From contig NZ_FMAE01000013.1 of assembly GCF_900094575.1 (NCBI RefSeq), positions 1-64,000 on the forward strand: DNA of 64,000 bases, written 5' to 3'. A program made the position numbers and the translations under genes. The notes under the pieces are model-generated. The model was not told the origin of the DNA. It searched no databases and saw only the letters and a list, made by a program, of their open reading frames with translations. Positions within the stretch are counted from its first letter, which is position 1. Every line of letters starts with the position of its first letter. This DNA comes from Bradyrhizobium yuanmingense (GTDB lineage: Bacteria > Pseudomonadota > Alphaproteobacteria > Rhizobiales > Xanthobacteraceae). This document shows positions 44,217 through 54,640 of this stretch, one piece after another.

Positions 44217-46043
44217 TCATTCGACAGTCACCGATTTTGCGAGATTACGCGGCTGATCCACGTCCGTGCCCCTTACGAGGGCGGTATGGTAAGCCAAGAG
44301 CTGAACCGGAATAGCATAGATCATCGGCGTAAAGCTTGCGACCACCTCCGGCAGCACAACGGTCATGAGTGTGTCCACCGTCGCTTCCAAAGCACCCTTC
44401 GCATCCGTGATTAGGATGATCTTGCCGCCCCGAGCGGCAACTTCTTGCATGTTCGAGACGGTCTTCTCGAAGACCTCGTCGTAAGGCGCGATCACCACCA
44501 CAGGCACGGTCTCATCGATCAGTGCAATCGGTCCGTGCTTGAGCTCGCCGGCGGCATAACCTTCTGAGTGGATATAGGAAATTTCCTTCAGCTTGAGTGC
44601 GCCCTCCAACGCCAGGGGGGCCGATGTGCCCCGACCGAGATAGAGCACGCCCCTCGAGTCGGCGATATGACGCGCGAGCTTCTCGATCTGCGGCTCGATC
44701 AACAGCGCCGCAGCAATCAACCGCGGCACTTCGATAAGCTCACGCACGAGCTTTGATTCATCGATCTCAGACAGCTTACCGCGCTCTTTGCCTGCTGCGA
44801 CGGCAAGCGCCGCCAATACCATCAGCTGGCAGATGAATGCCTTTGTAGAGGCGACGCCGATTTCTGGCCCCGCCAGTGTCGGCAGAACGGATTCACTCTC
44901 GCGCGCAATCGTCGAGGTCGGGACGTTGACCACAGATATCGTGTGCACGCCCTGGCCCCTGGCGTATCGCAACGCAGCTAGTGTGTCAGCGGTTTCGCCC
45001 GACTGCGAGATGACGATGGCGAGATCACCCCGGCGCAGAGGCGCCTCCCGGTAGCGGAACTCGGACGCTACATCGATCTCGACAGGCAAGCGCGCCAGCC
45101 GCTCGAACCAGTATTTGGCGATGTGCCCGGCATAGCTCGCCGTGCCGCACGCGGTAATTGAGATGCGCTGAATGGATTTAAAGTCGAACGGCAATGTGAG
45201 CGGCAGGGCGACGCGCTTGGCCGGCATGTCGAGATAATGCGCCAATGTCTTGCCGGCCACTGTCGGCTGCTCGTGGATCTCCTTGGCCATGAAGTGGCGA
45301 TAATTCGCTTTGTCCACAAGGAGTGACGATACGCCCGACTTTGATGTTTCCCGCTGGACGACGGAGCCGCCTGCGCTATAAATCACGCACGTCGTGCGTG
45401 TAAGCACCGCCCAGTCGCCGTCTTCAAGATAGGTAATGGTGTCGGTCAAAGGCGCGAGCGCGAGCGCGTCCGATCCTAGATACACTTCACCGTTACCATG
45501 TCCGATCGCAAGGGGCGACCCCTTGCGCGCACCGATCAAAAGATCGTCTTGGGCCTTGAAAAGGAATGCCAACGCGAAGGCACCGCGCAGCCGCGGCAGC
45601 GAAGCTTGTACCGCATCCTGCGGCGAGCAGCCATTCTTGAGATAAGATTCGACGAGATGTGCCACCACCTCGGTGTCCGTCTCTGAGCCAAAATGGGCTC
45701 CATTGCCCTCCAGCTCGGCCCGCAGCTCGCTGAAATTCTCAATGATCCCGTTATGAACGACCGCTACGTTTTCCGTCGCATGCGGATGAGCATTGCGCTC
45801 GGTCGGCTTTCCATGAGTAGCCCAGCGGGTGTGACCAATACCGGTGCGACCCGACGGCGGACAATAGCGCAGCCGCTCCTCAAGGTTTCTCAGCTTGCCT
45901 TCAGCGCGTCGCCGCTCGATACGGAGCCCCTCGAGGGTCGCAAGGCCTGCGGAGTCATAGCCACGATATTCCAATCGCTTGAGCGACGCGACCAACTGCC
46001 CAACGACCGGACCACGCCCCAAGATGCCGACAATTCCACACAT
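44217..46043 (-). CDS. glmS: Glutamine-fructose-6-phosphate aminotransferase (GlmS/NodM)
   Basis: A 608-residue, full-length enzyme. The N-terminal glutaminase domain begins MCGIVGILGRGPVVGQL, with Cys2 as nucleophile, and shows RLEYRGYDSAGLA, GHTRWATHGKPTERNAHPH and SETDTEVVAHLVE. Two SIS domains follow (SITACGTASYAGHIAKYWFE; YLGRGTSAPLALEGALKLKE), and it ends LAKSVTVE. It makes glucosamine-6-phosphate, the precursor of UDP-GlcNAc. On symbiotic replicons the extra copy is called nodM and supplies Nod-factor synthesis. That role is likely here from context, but no nod box was found upstream. Confidence 0.96.
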   Translation of the reverse strand: MCGIVGILGRGPVVGQLVASLKRLEYRGYDSAGLATLEGLRIERRRAEGKLRNLEERLRYCPPSGRTGIGHTRWATHGKPTERNAHPHATENVAVVHNGIIENFSELRAELEGNGAHFGSETDTEVVAHLVESYLKNGCSPQDAVQASLPRLRGAFALAFLFKAQDDLLIGARKGSPLAIGHGNGEVYLGSDALALAPLTDTITYLEDGDWAVLTRTTCVIYSAGGSVVQRETSKSGVSSLLVDKANYRHFMAKEIHEQPTVAGKTLAHYLDMPAKRVALPLTLPFDFKSIQRISITACGTASYAGHIAKYWFERLARLPVEIDVASEFRYREAPLRRGDLAIVISQSGETADTLAALRYARGQGVHTISVVNVPTSTIARESESVLPTLAGPEIGVASTKAFICQLMVLAALAVAAGKERGKLSEIDESKLVRELIEVPRLIAAALLIEPQIEKLARHIADSRGVLYLGRGTSAPLALEGALKLKEISYIHSEGYAAGELKHGPIALIDETVPVVVIAPYDEVFEKTVSNMQEVAARGGKIILITDAKGALEATVDTLMTVVLPEVVASFTPMIYAIPVQLLAYHTALVRGTDVDQPRNLAKSVTVE

Positions 46044-47516
46044 ATCGATCAGTGCTGCCCAAGTTCAAGAAGCCCGACATTCCCCCTCACGGGAACCCCG
46101 TTACGAAATTCGCTTGCGATAACAGGTGTGAAGTTCGGGTTTTGTCGCGGCCGCCAGTATCGCCGCCGCATTCACAAGCGTGAGTTAGATCTCTTTCAGC
46201 CATCATCGCTTCGTCCGGCTACATTCCGTTCTTGGCTGCCCATCGAGTACAGACTGGGATGCGACTGCGAATAGCGTGACCGCTTTGAGAAGAGCCAGAA
46301 TGCAGGTGCGCTTAAACGGTGGTGCGACATCCAATCCCGACAAAAACAGACTTGCTCGGGTTGCGACGATAGCTGTCGTCGTCGCATAAAGCCGCTGCGA
46401 GGCCATATCGCGCAAATAGTCTGGCTCCTTAGATTAAGGACATTCGAACCAGATTGGCAGCCAATTATGCTACGATAAAACATCTTGTCTTGTTCGGCTC
46501 ATCATCATCACTGTGAGCCATTTCACGACTTGCCGCTCAAATTCTCAAGGAAGTGAGCAGCGAAGCCGGCGAACCGGGCGGCACTTGAGTGGCAGTAACT
46601 GAGTCCTTGCGTGTCACTCATTGACTGTCGAGAGGCTCACGTTCCGTCTCAGCTGCGCTCCATTGGGCAGATAGAAAGATGAAACCTGCCCACGGCTTCT
46701 ACATGGTATGCTGCCGATATATTTGCGCCGCCGCTCTAACGTGAATTGTCCTGTGTTACTGGAAACATTTTTCCGGCGCGGGTTTAAGAGACTCATCATT
46801 CTCGGACCGAGGCAAGTTACGCTCGTCGAGACTAAACGATTGGCAGCGAAGCTCTATTGTACGAACGTAAACTTTCGATTATCGAAACGTTCGAGGATCT
46901 ATACCAATGTTTGCTACTCTTTCTCATTTTGCCTTGCGTCGACCGTCCGCTGCCTGCCGCGAGCTGGATCTTGGCAACGGCGCTGATTACGGTTGAGGAG
47001 TCGACTGTCAAGACCGGGTGTTCTGTCCGGAAGTTAACGGTACGGGCGCCTTGTAGACTGCGAATTGACGCGCAGGTTTGACTGTGTGCTGGCTTGCATC
47101 CGTCATCCGACAAATGCATTGACGACTACGGCCTCAGCTCGTCGCTCTCCCAAGCCAGGGCAAGACCACGCGAATGCGTACGTGCGACTGAGGATAGATA
47201 AGGAGCACAGACCCTCTGCTCCTATCTCATTGGAGATAGCGCCCTGGACAAGCGCGCCCTGGCGCTCGCAATGGCGATCGAATCCATCTCGCCTACTTAG
47301 GATCATCGCGGACATCAGCCAGGATGCGAGCGTTAGTTGACTTTATATTTTGAAGATGAATGTGTTGGCACTCCAGTCCAATTTAAATCAATGTATATAG
47401 TGCGCATTCCTACATGATGTTTATGACTGACGCTAGCGATCGCTTTCCTAATTGCGAGTGGAGCGGGCTTGCACATCTAGATTCCTCGAGAAACGGCTTC
47501 GCAACCAAGAGAGACC
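46044..47516. other. 1.5-kb region without recognisable gene
   Basis: This stretch between divergent glmS and gmd is less GC-rich than its neighbours. It has several short frames, none with a recognisable domain. A weak, gapped nod-box-like string is near 46876-46905 but does not meet the consensus. No clear promoter for gmd was identified. Confidence 0.5.
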
Positions 47517-48602
47517 ATGGCGGCTCAGGACTCAAAGCGGCGCGTTGCGCTGATCACCGGCGTCACCGGGCAGGACGGCGCATATCTCGCCGAGTATTTG
47601 CTCGGTCTCGGCTACACTGTGCACGGGATCAAGCGCCGGTCGTCCTCGTTCAACACCGCGCGCGTCGATCATCTCTACCAGGATCCGCATGCCGGCAACG
47701 TGCCGTTCCTTATGCACTATGGCGACATGATCGATTCGACCAATCTGATCCGGCTGGTGCAGGAGATCCGGCCGACCGAGATCTATAATCTGGCCGCCCA
47801 GAGCCACGTCCAGGTCAGTTTCGAGAGTCCGGAATACACCGCCAACGCCGACGCAATCGGCGTGCTGCGCCTTTTGGAAGCGATCCGCATCCTCGGCAGG
47901 GAAAAGGAGACGCGGTTCTACCAGGCCTCGACCTCGGAGCTTTACGGGCTCGTGCAAGAGGTGCCGCAGAAGGAAACCACGCCATTCTATCCGCGCTCGC
48001 CCTATGGCGTCGCCAAGCTTTATGGCTACTGGATCACAGTGAACTACCGTGAGGCCTATGGCATGTTCGCCAGCAACGGCATCCTGTTCAACCATGAGAG
48101 CCCGACCCGCGGCGAGACCTTCGTGACGCGCAAGATCACCCGCGCCGTCGCCCGCATCGAGGTCGGCCTCGAGAACACGCTCTATCTTGGCAATCTCGAC
48201 GCCAAGCGCGACTGGGGCCATGCCCGCGACTATGTCGAGGGCATGCACAGGATCCTGCAGGCCGACGAGCCTGGCGACTTCGTGCTCGCGACCGGCGAGA
48301 CGCGGTCGGTTCGCGAGTTCGTCGAGCTGGCGTTTGCCGAGGTCGGGCGCAGCGTCGAATGGCGCGGCAAGGGCGTCGAGGAGATCGGCGTGGACAAGGC
48401 GTCCGGCAAGACCCTGGTGCAGATCGACCCGAGCTATTTCCGTCCGACCGAGGTTGATCTCCTGATCGGCGACGCCGCCAAGGCGCGCGCGAAGCTCGGC
48501 TGGGTTCCGAAGACGCCATTCTCGCAACTGGTGAAGGAAATGGTCGCCAGCGATCTCGTCGAAGCCAGGCAGGGCGCGTCCAATGGCAAGCACGGCTTTT
48601 GA
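47517..48602 (+). CDS. gmd: GDP-mannose 4,6-dehydratase (Gmd/NoeL)
   Basis: A 361-residue extended short-chain dehydrogenase. It has the Rossmann motif ALITGVTGQDGAYLAEYLLG, GIKRRSSSFNTARVDHLYQD, NLAAQSHVQVSFESPEYTAN, the catalytic Thr/Ser region YQASTSELYG with YPRSPYGVAKLYGYWITVNY (YxxxK), and NHESPTRGETFVTRKITRAV. It turns GDP-mannose into GDP-4-keto-6-deoxymannose. With the next gene it makes GDP-L-fucose. In rhizobia this serves Nod-factor fucosylation (noeL) or surface polysaccharide; nodZ is not in the window. GC is visibly higher than in the surroundings. It overlaps fcl by 20 bp. Confidence 0.96.
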   Translation: MAAQDSKRRVALITGVTGQDGAYLAEYLLGLGYTVHGIKRRSSSFNTARVDHLYQDPHAGNVPFLMHYGDMIDSTNLIRLVQEIRPTEIYNLAAQSHVQVSFESPEYTANADAIGVLRLLEAIRILGREKETRFYQASTSELYGLVQEVPQKETTPFYPRSPYGVAKLYGYWITVNYREAYGMFASNGILFNHESPTRGETFVTRKITRAVARIEVGLENTLYLGNLDAKRDWGHARDYVEGMHRILQADEPGDFVLATGETRSVREFVELAFAEVGRSVEWRGKGVEEIGVDKASGKTLVQIDPSYFRPTEVDLLIGDAAKARAKLGWVPKTPFSQLVKEMVASDLVEARQGASNGKHGF

Positions 48603-49602
48603 ACTGAAGGGCAAGACGGTTTTCGTTGCGGGTCATCGCGGCATGGTCGGCGCGGCGCTGATGCGCCGGCTGGCACGCGAACAGGCCGATCTCTTGACCG
48701 TGTCGCGCAGCGAGCTCGACCTGCGCGACCAGGCCGCGGTGAATGCCTGGTTCGCCGCGAAGCGGCCGCAAGCCGTGTTCCTCGCCGCCGCCAAGGTCGG
48801 CGGCATCGTCGCTAACAACACGCTGCGCGCCGAGTTTCTCTACGACAATCTGGCGATATCGAGCAACGTGATCCAGGCGGCCCATGCCACTAGATGCGAG
48901 AAGCTGATGTTCTTCGGCTCCTCCTGCATTTATCCGCGCCTGGCGCCGCAGCCGCTGCGAGAGGATTCGATGTTGGCGGGTCCGCTGGAGCCGACCAACG
49001 AACCCTATGCCATCGCCAAGATCGCCGGCATCAAGATGGCCGAGGCCTATCGCAGCCAGTACGGCGCCGATTTCATCAGCGTGATGCCGACCAACCTCTA
49101 CGGCCCCGGCGACAATTATCACCCCGAATACAGCCACGTCGTCGCCGCGCTGATCCGCCGCTTCCACGAGGCCAAGATTTCGGGCGGCGGCAACGTCGTG
49201 GTGTGGGGCACCGGCACGCCGCGCCGCGAATTTCTCTACGTCGACGATCTCGCCGATGCCTGCATCCATCTGATGAAGACCTATTCCTCGCCGGAATTGG
49301 TTAATATCGGCACCGGCGAAGACATCAGCATCGCCGAGTTAGCACTCATGGTGGCGGCTGCCGTCGGTTTTCGCGGTGAGATCAGCTTCGACGCGTCGCG
49401 CCCGGACGGCACGCCGCGCAAGCTGCTCGACGTCGGGCGGCTGTCCGGGCTCGGCTGGCGCGCCACGACCTCGCTTGAGGACGGGATTCCGCTGGCATAC
49501 CGGGCGTATCGCGCCGACAGCGATGGACGGCACCAGAGTGATCTGCCTGTTTCCGATAACGGGCCGATCCTAGTATCAAGCGGCGGTGAACGTCCAGCCT
49601 AG
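48583..49602 (+). CDS. fcl: GDP-L-fucose synthase (Fcl/NolK)
   Basis: A 339-residue epimerase-reductase. It has the NADP-binding VFVAGHRGMVGAALMRRL, FLAAAKVGGIVANNTLRAEF, FFGSSCIYPRLAPQPLREDS, EPYAIAKIAGIKMAEAYRSQ (YxxxK) and MPTNLYGPGDNYHPEYSHVV. It completes GDP-L-fucose synthesis from the Gmd product. The core ends near residue 310 (GIPLAYRAYR); the last 25-30 residues (DSDGRHQSDLPVSDNGPILV..) are extra and differ in character, perhaps a read-through into foreign sequence. The rhizobial symbiotic name is nolK. Confidence 0.95.
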   Translation: MASTAFELKGKTVFVAGHRGMVGAALMRRLAREQADLLTVSRSELDLRDQAAVNAWFAAKRPQAVFLAAAKVGGIVANNTLRAEFLYDNLAISSNVIQAAHATRCEKLMFFGSSCIYPRLAPQPLREDSMLAGPLEPTNEPYAIAKIAGIKMAEAYRSQYGADFISVMPTNLYGPGDNYHPEYSHVVAALIRRFHEAKISGGGNVVVWGTGTPRREFLYVDDLADACIHLMKTYSSPELVNIGTGEDISIAELALMVAAAVGFRGEISFDASRPDGTPRKLLDVGRLSGLGWRATTSLEDGIPLAYRAYRADSDGRHQSDLPVSDNGPILVSSGGERPA

Positions 49603-49865
49603 CTGACCTCACGTAACAATCAATTTTGCTTCCCAGTTGACAAGCGTTCATTGTCAACAACCGCGCTCAGTTGGACGCCAAGAACCCGAGTGACGCGGTG
49701 TATCCTACTACGACACAGCCAACCGAGTTTCAGGAAAAGGAGAACGCCATCATCGAGACCTGCTGCCATCAATTGAGAGCTCATCGACTCTAAGCCGCTA
49801 AACGCCGACCGGTGGACTATCATTAGCCAGAAGCGTTCTCGTGTCCCTTTCCTCTCGACCACGGC

Positions 49866-50384
49866 TTAGCCATGATCTGTCATCATCCTCGCCGACAGCT
49901 TAACGATGGACGTGAGCGCGCCCAATATCCCGAACGACAAGGGAAAGCCAAACATGTGTGCCACGAGCCCGATGCCGGCGGGCCGATGAGTATACCCGCG
50001 TCCGGCTGTCGTGATGACCGCGATCGCAACGCCTGCTGGCATCACTTTCTGTTGCCGGCGCGGCGACACAGTACGGGTACAACATTTGAAATACCCAATC
50101 CAATAAGCAGGAACCCCGCCATAGCAGTCAACGCAACGGGACGGCCACACAGCCAAGAAGCCTGTCACGATGGCAGAGTCCCGAGCATCAATGTGGCACG
50201 GTCGCCGATTCGCGCCACCACGGCATCTCCGCTGAAACGCCCTGCGCTCATTACGATTGAGAAGAGCATACAGACAATGCCCCGTGCGTCTCCGCGAGAA
50301 GATCTCGTTCAACGAGAAGCAAAAACGCTCCAATCGAGCATTGCACCTTCAACAAGAAAGGTGATGGACCGAGCACAGCTATAG
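49866..50384 (-). pseudogene. MFS transporter, 3' part (cut by an IS701-like element)
   Basis: From the IS edge the minus strand reads SITFLVEGAMLDWSVF, then (frameshifted) LNEIFS, and near the end PAGVAIAVITTAG, PAGIGLVAHMFGFPLSFGIL and GALTSIVKLSARMMTDHG, the last helices of a 12-helix major facilitator. At least two frameshifts are present besides the IS. The 5' part lies at 51825-52440. Confidence 0.8.
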
Positions 50385-51824
50385 CACTACTTTGGCAGAT
50401 TTTTGATTTAGTCGCGTTTTCTAGGATTCCCGAATCAATTTTTCAATGATTCATGGGTGGTCGGCTCTTGGAGGGCTGACCATGCCGGGATGGGAAGACG
50501 AACTCGAACCCTGGCTGATGCCGTTCTTGGCCCGACTGGGTCATAAGACCCGGCAGCGGATGTGTCCTCTGTATGTTGCGGGATTGATCGGTCCTGGCGA
50601 TCGCAAAGCGTTCAGCCGATGGCGGAACGCCTTGCCACGAGCAACTACGACCAGTTGCACCATTTCATTGCGGATGGTGTCTGGGACGCGACGCCGCTGG
50701 AGACAGAGCTGCTCGACCAGGCGGACCGACTTGTCGGCGGCAGGGATGCGGTGCTGATTATTGATGACACCTCACTGCCGAAGAAGGGTGAGCGCTCGGT
50801 CGGTGTTGCGGCTCAATACGCGTCGGCTCTCGGTAAAACGGCAAATTGCCAAACGCTGGTGTCTTTAACGCTTGCGCGCGGCGAAGTGCCAGTGATGATC
50901 GCGTTACGTCTCTTTCTGCCTGACAGTTGGACAAGCGACGTGTCTCGTTTGAAGCGCGCTCGCGTGCCAGTCGAACACCGAACGCCACGGTCCAAGCCGG
51001 AGATTGCTTTGGCCGAGATTGACCGCGCGATGGCAGCCACGTGCACTTTGGATGTGTGCTAGCGGATGCAGGATACGGCCTCAGCGCGCCGTTTCGACAA
51101 GGGCTAACAGAGCGCGGGCTGGCCTGGGCTGTCGGCATCCCTCGGCACCTGAAAGTGTATCCGGTCGATGTGAAGCTCATTTGGCCGATTACCAAGGTCC
51201 GCGGGAAACCACGAAAGCACCACGTGCCTGATATCTTATCGATTGCGGCAGAACAAATGCTGGCCAGCGCCAAATGGAAAACCGTGAGTTGGCGTAGCGG
51301 GACGAAAGGTCGGCTCAAAGCCCAATTTGCTGCTCTCCGTGTCCGGACCGCCGACGGCCCTCCGCAGCGGATATGGGATAAAGGTCAGCAGCATCTCCCA
51401 GGCGACGAAGCCTGGCTCATTGGCGAGCAACGTGCCTCCGGGGAGAAGAAATACTATCTCGCCAATCTTCCGGCGGCGACGGATCTGCGCACGCTGGCCG
51501 CAACCATCAAGGCACGGTGGATTTGTGAGCAGGCGCATCAGCAATTGAAGGAGGAGCTTGGACTTCTTCGAGGGGCGATCATGGCAAGGTCTTCATCGCC
51601 ACGCCCTGATGACAATGATTGCCTACGCCTTCCTGCAACATCGTCGCCTCGCATACGCGGGACGAAAAAAAGGAATCAACGGGCCTCCGCCTCAACCAAC
51701 CATGCCCGCCGTACGTCACGCCATCGTCGATCTCATCCTTCGGCCGCCGTCTCAGCAGTGCCCATATTGCCGAAAGCCAAATCCTTGAAAAACGATGGCG
51801 CAAACACATTCTGCCAAAGTAGTG
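50385..51824 (+). mobile_element. IS701-like insertion sequence inside an MFS gene
   Basis: The element is 1440 bp with perfect 15-bp terminal inverted repeats, CACTACTTTGGCAGA at 50385-50399 and its complement at 51810-51824. It is flanked by ATAG (left) and CTAG (right), close to the 4-bp YTAR-type duplication of the IS701 family. Its transposase gene is frameshifted, so it is probably dead unless mobilised in trans. Confidence 0.8.
50482..51788 (+). pseudogene. IS701-family transposase, frameshifted
   Basis: Starts MPGWEDELEPWLMPFLARLG with GGAGGG before the ATG. Successive frames give GKTANCQTLVSLTLARGEVP, LIIDDTSLPKKGERSVGVAA (first catalytic Asp region), VLADAGYGLSAPFRQGLTER (second), WICEQAHQQLKEELGL (Glu region) and the C-terminal TMIAYAFLQHRRLAYAGRKK. 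Frameshifts lie near 50610, 51050 and 51560. All pieces are in order, so the gene decayed by small indels. Confidence 0.85.
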
Positions 51825-52440
51825 CTAGCAACACACTGCGAAGGGGCAAGACAAACAATGATCCCTCTGTCTCGAACCCGTCGCGAGCAACCCCGGCCAG
51901 GCCGACACAGTCGCGATCGTCACTAGCGGCGAACAGACGACCGTCAAGAAAAGCGAGCCAAGCTGCAGCGACAGGAAAGAGGTCACGGCGGCAGAGCCGG
52001 TGAATTCCCCAATGCTGTACTGGGCGTGAAAGCCGGACATCAATGGACGGCCGGTTGCGCGCTCCAATTCAATCGGATGAATGTTCATGGCTACATCGAT
52101 CGAGCCGAGTGAAACGCCGAAAGCAAACAACGTGGCACCGAGCCTGACAGGTGTGTCGGCAATTGCAAGGCACGGCAGGATGATCGCGAGTCCAACTCCA
52201 CCGCGAGGATAGGGGGCTTGCTGCCATACCGCATTCGACACGCTGGTCGAAAGCATCGCGATGACGGATCCTGTTCCGAGACAGAGCAGCAGTAGACCAA
52301 GCATGCGGTCATCCGTCGCGAGCTGCTCCTTGGCGAGCGGCACTAAGGTGCTCAGGCCGCGAGGCCGAATCCGGCCACAAAAAATGTCAGCCGCGTCCCA
52401 AGCAGGCCGGCAGACCCATTGGCAGATGGTATCACGGGCG
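51825..52440 (-). pseudogene. MFS transporter, 5' part
   Basis: The N-terminal half of a major facilitator: LLGTRLTFFVAGFGLAA, an in-frame TGA where Trp is expected, APLVPLAKEQLATDDRMLGL, LLCLGTGSVIAMLSTSVSN, LGATLFAFGVSLGSIDVAMN, HPIELERATGRPLMSGFHAQ and TSFLSLQLGSLFLTVVC, up to the IS701-like element. The substrate is unknown. A nonsense codon, frameshifts and the IS all inactivate it. Confidence 0.82.
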
Positions 52441-53208
52441 CTCCTGACAGAACGGGCTCGCGAGCGCGGCGCCCCTCATCCTGCGATGCGTCGCCTGCAT
52501 AGCGGTTCGACGATGATGGCCTCAAGTTGACGTTTCTTCATCCCTGCAAATGCGATGCCGTCACAAATACTGGACTACGTCACAGGGCGAGCGACAAGTA
52601 GCAGTGATCGTCGAGCCCGTGAATGCGGTGTTTCGGCTGATCTTTCCCGGATGAGCCAGCCCATACGAGGGTGATAGTTTTTGCTGGTCTGCGACAGCCG
52701 CAGGCGCAACGCTCAGTATGGCCTGTCGCAAAGCCTACAAAGCCAACTGCGGCCCACGCCTCTATGTAGTTGGCGCTAGCACGGCTGTAGGTTTTCCGAC
52801 AGCTTTTGCAAAATCGGAAGCTCTCACGAGTAACGGCGCTGACTCGCAAGATCAACACAAAGAGGACCGCTATCACATCGCAAGCGGTCAATGTCGGCCC
52901 GATACCTTTGATATTCGATCGTCCTGGTTTTAGGTGGCCAGATGGTTCCCCGCGCCGCGCTCGATGTGTCGTGTCTCGAATCATTCGTTTGTTCTGGACC
53001 AGCGGGTCGCCGCCGGCACAGCCACTTCGATTCAGTGTCCAAAAGTTCAGGGCTGTCCTGTGATCCCGAACTCGCGGCGCCGGTGCCCTGGGCTGTCTTG
53101 GGGCAATCAACCAGATTTCCATGCCATCATTGTCGCCGCCGAAGAGAGGGGCGTCGATCAGGTCCAGGACGCGCGCGCATTCGATACCGAGGTGCCCGCA
53201 GGCATCGT
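52441..53208. other. Region without recognisable gene
   Basis: About 770 bp. The minus frame 52580-53254 is open for 224 codons but shows no domain and has the composition of a shadow frame. Confidence 0.45.
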
Positions 53209-54094
53209 TCAACCGCTTATATCCGCAGTTCGCCGAGACCGTCGCTCTGACCAAATCGGACTGTGCGTGGTAAGGAACAAGTATAGCAGGCAGAGATCGA
53301 TCAGTATGGCCGCCGCCATCACGCTATAAGCCCAGGCGCTCTGCACTAGATCGAGCTCGATCAGCACCCGTGACAAACCGAAGCCCACGATCCAAGCGTC
53401 AACGCTCATACAGATGCGTCGTCTCCGGATCAAGCCGACGAATGACGTAGGACCCCAGCGGGATGCCAAGCATGACACTGGGTATAAAAACATAGAGCAA
53501 GCTGCCGCTTTCGGAAATGAACAAGCCGAGCTGATAATAGACGAAGGCGGTCACGCTCGATTCCGCCACGCGAACCAGCGCTAGACCGGCGCGAAATTCG
53601 TGTTTGACCAAGCCCTGGTTGTTGAACAGCATCGCCAACGGAGGGCCGGAGATAGTCGTCACCGAATAGAGGATGCCCAGCATCCACCCGAATGGCAGGC
53701 CGATCAGCCAGCTTGCTTCGATAGGGCGGCGCCAACCTGCAGCTTGCAGCAGGATCAGGGGCAGGATGATCGTGTAGGTGGCGAATTTGATCCAGCCCGG
53801 CTGGAGCGAGGTCAACGCGTAGCCGCCGAGCGCAATGCCCGGCAAGAGTCCAAGCAAGATGGGGAACACTCGTCTCCAAACCACCCGCACGCCCTTCAGA
53901 TTGATGAGGAGGACGTAAACGTTGACGAAGACCTCGATGGTGACAATGGCGGGGTTGAGAATGCGATTGGTGTAGAAAACCAGGGCAAGGGGTACAGTGA
54001 GCGACGAAAAGCCGTAGCCGATGGCTCCATTTACAAAGGCCGCAAAACACGTCGTTGCGGCCAGAAACCACATAGCAGCATCAAACTCAGGCAT
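53209..54094 (-). pseudogene. TauE/SafE-family membrane exporter, frameshifted
   Basis: The main frame (54094 to 53399) encodes a TauE/SafE protein: AATTCFAAFVNGAIGYGFSS (the signature near the N-terminus), ILLGLLPGIALGGYALTSLQ, TISGPPLAMLFNNQGLVKHE and MLGIPLGSYVIRRLDPET. Then a frameshift near 53410 ends it early. The last helices follow in the next frame (SVDAWIVGFGLSRVLIELDL; AAAILIDLCLLYLFLTTHSP). These proteins export sulfur oxyanions or organic anions. The loss of the last two helices probably abolishes function. Confidence 0.85.
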
Positions 54095-54640
54095 TTCCTT
54101 AACTTTCCCACTCCGGAGGGCGTCGGTTCACGCGTCGGGGAACCAGCGCGGCCATTGGTCTTCACGATTGCGGCGGATCTGACCACTCGCTTAGCAGCCC
54201 CGCCCGTCTTCACACTGGCAGTGGCCGTTGTCCGCGTTCAGCAGTTGCTCTTGTTCTCGACTTCCGTCGTACAACAGAAGCTGTGCTGCACTTCCCAGTA
54301 ACTACGATCACTCAGCAATACGTGTCAGTCTGTTTTCGGTTTGTCGATCAATGGTCCTCGTGTCGAAAGCCGTAAGTGCGTCGGTCACGGATGCGGGGGC
54401 TCCTGACGACCGTTCCCACGGAATTGAACTCGTGTCAAAATCCTAAGCGGTTCAGTGTCATCCTTTTTTTGCCTAGCAAAGCAACGCGGGCAGTCAGACG
54501 GAAATTCTCCTTCAATAGCGCTTGGGATAGTTGGCAAGGCCACTTTTATCGGGCGAGCATAAATTCTCTCCTCCCCCAGCGTGAACCGGTCGCAGGCTCC
54601 TTCGCTCGCCACACTGAGCGAACCTGGATTGAAGTTATAG
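54095..54640. other. Region without recognisable gene
   Basis: About 550 bp between the RND gene and the tauE/safE relic, with only short frames lacking recognisable domains. Confidence 0.5.

Noticed and set aside
46876..46905. Nod-box-like string (ATCGAAACG...TATACCAATG) upstream of gmd
   Set aside because: The right half needs a gap of several bases and the left half does not fit; too weak to call.
47532..49269. Two long minus-strand ORFs (360 and 377 codons) opposite gmd and fcl
   Set aside because: gmd and fcl are unmistakable. The antisense frames are open only because of strong GC bias at third positions.
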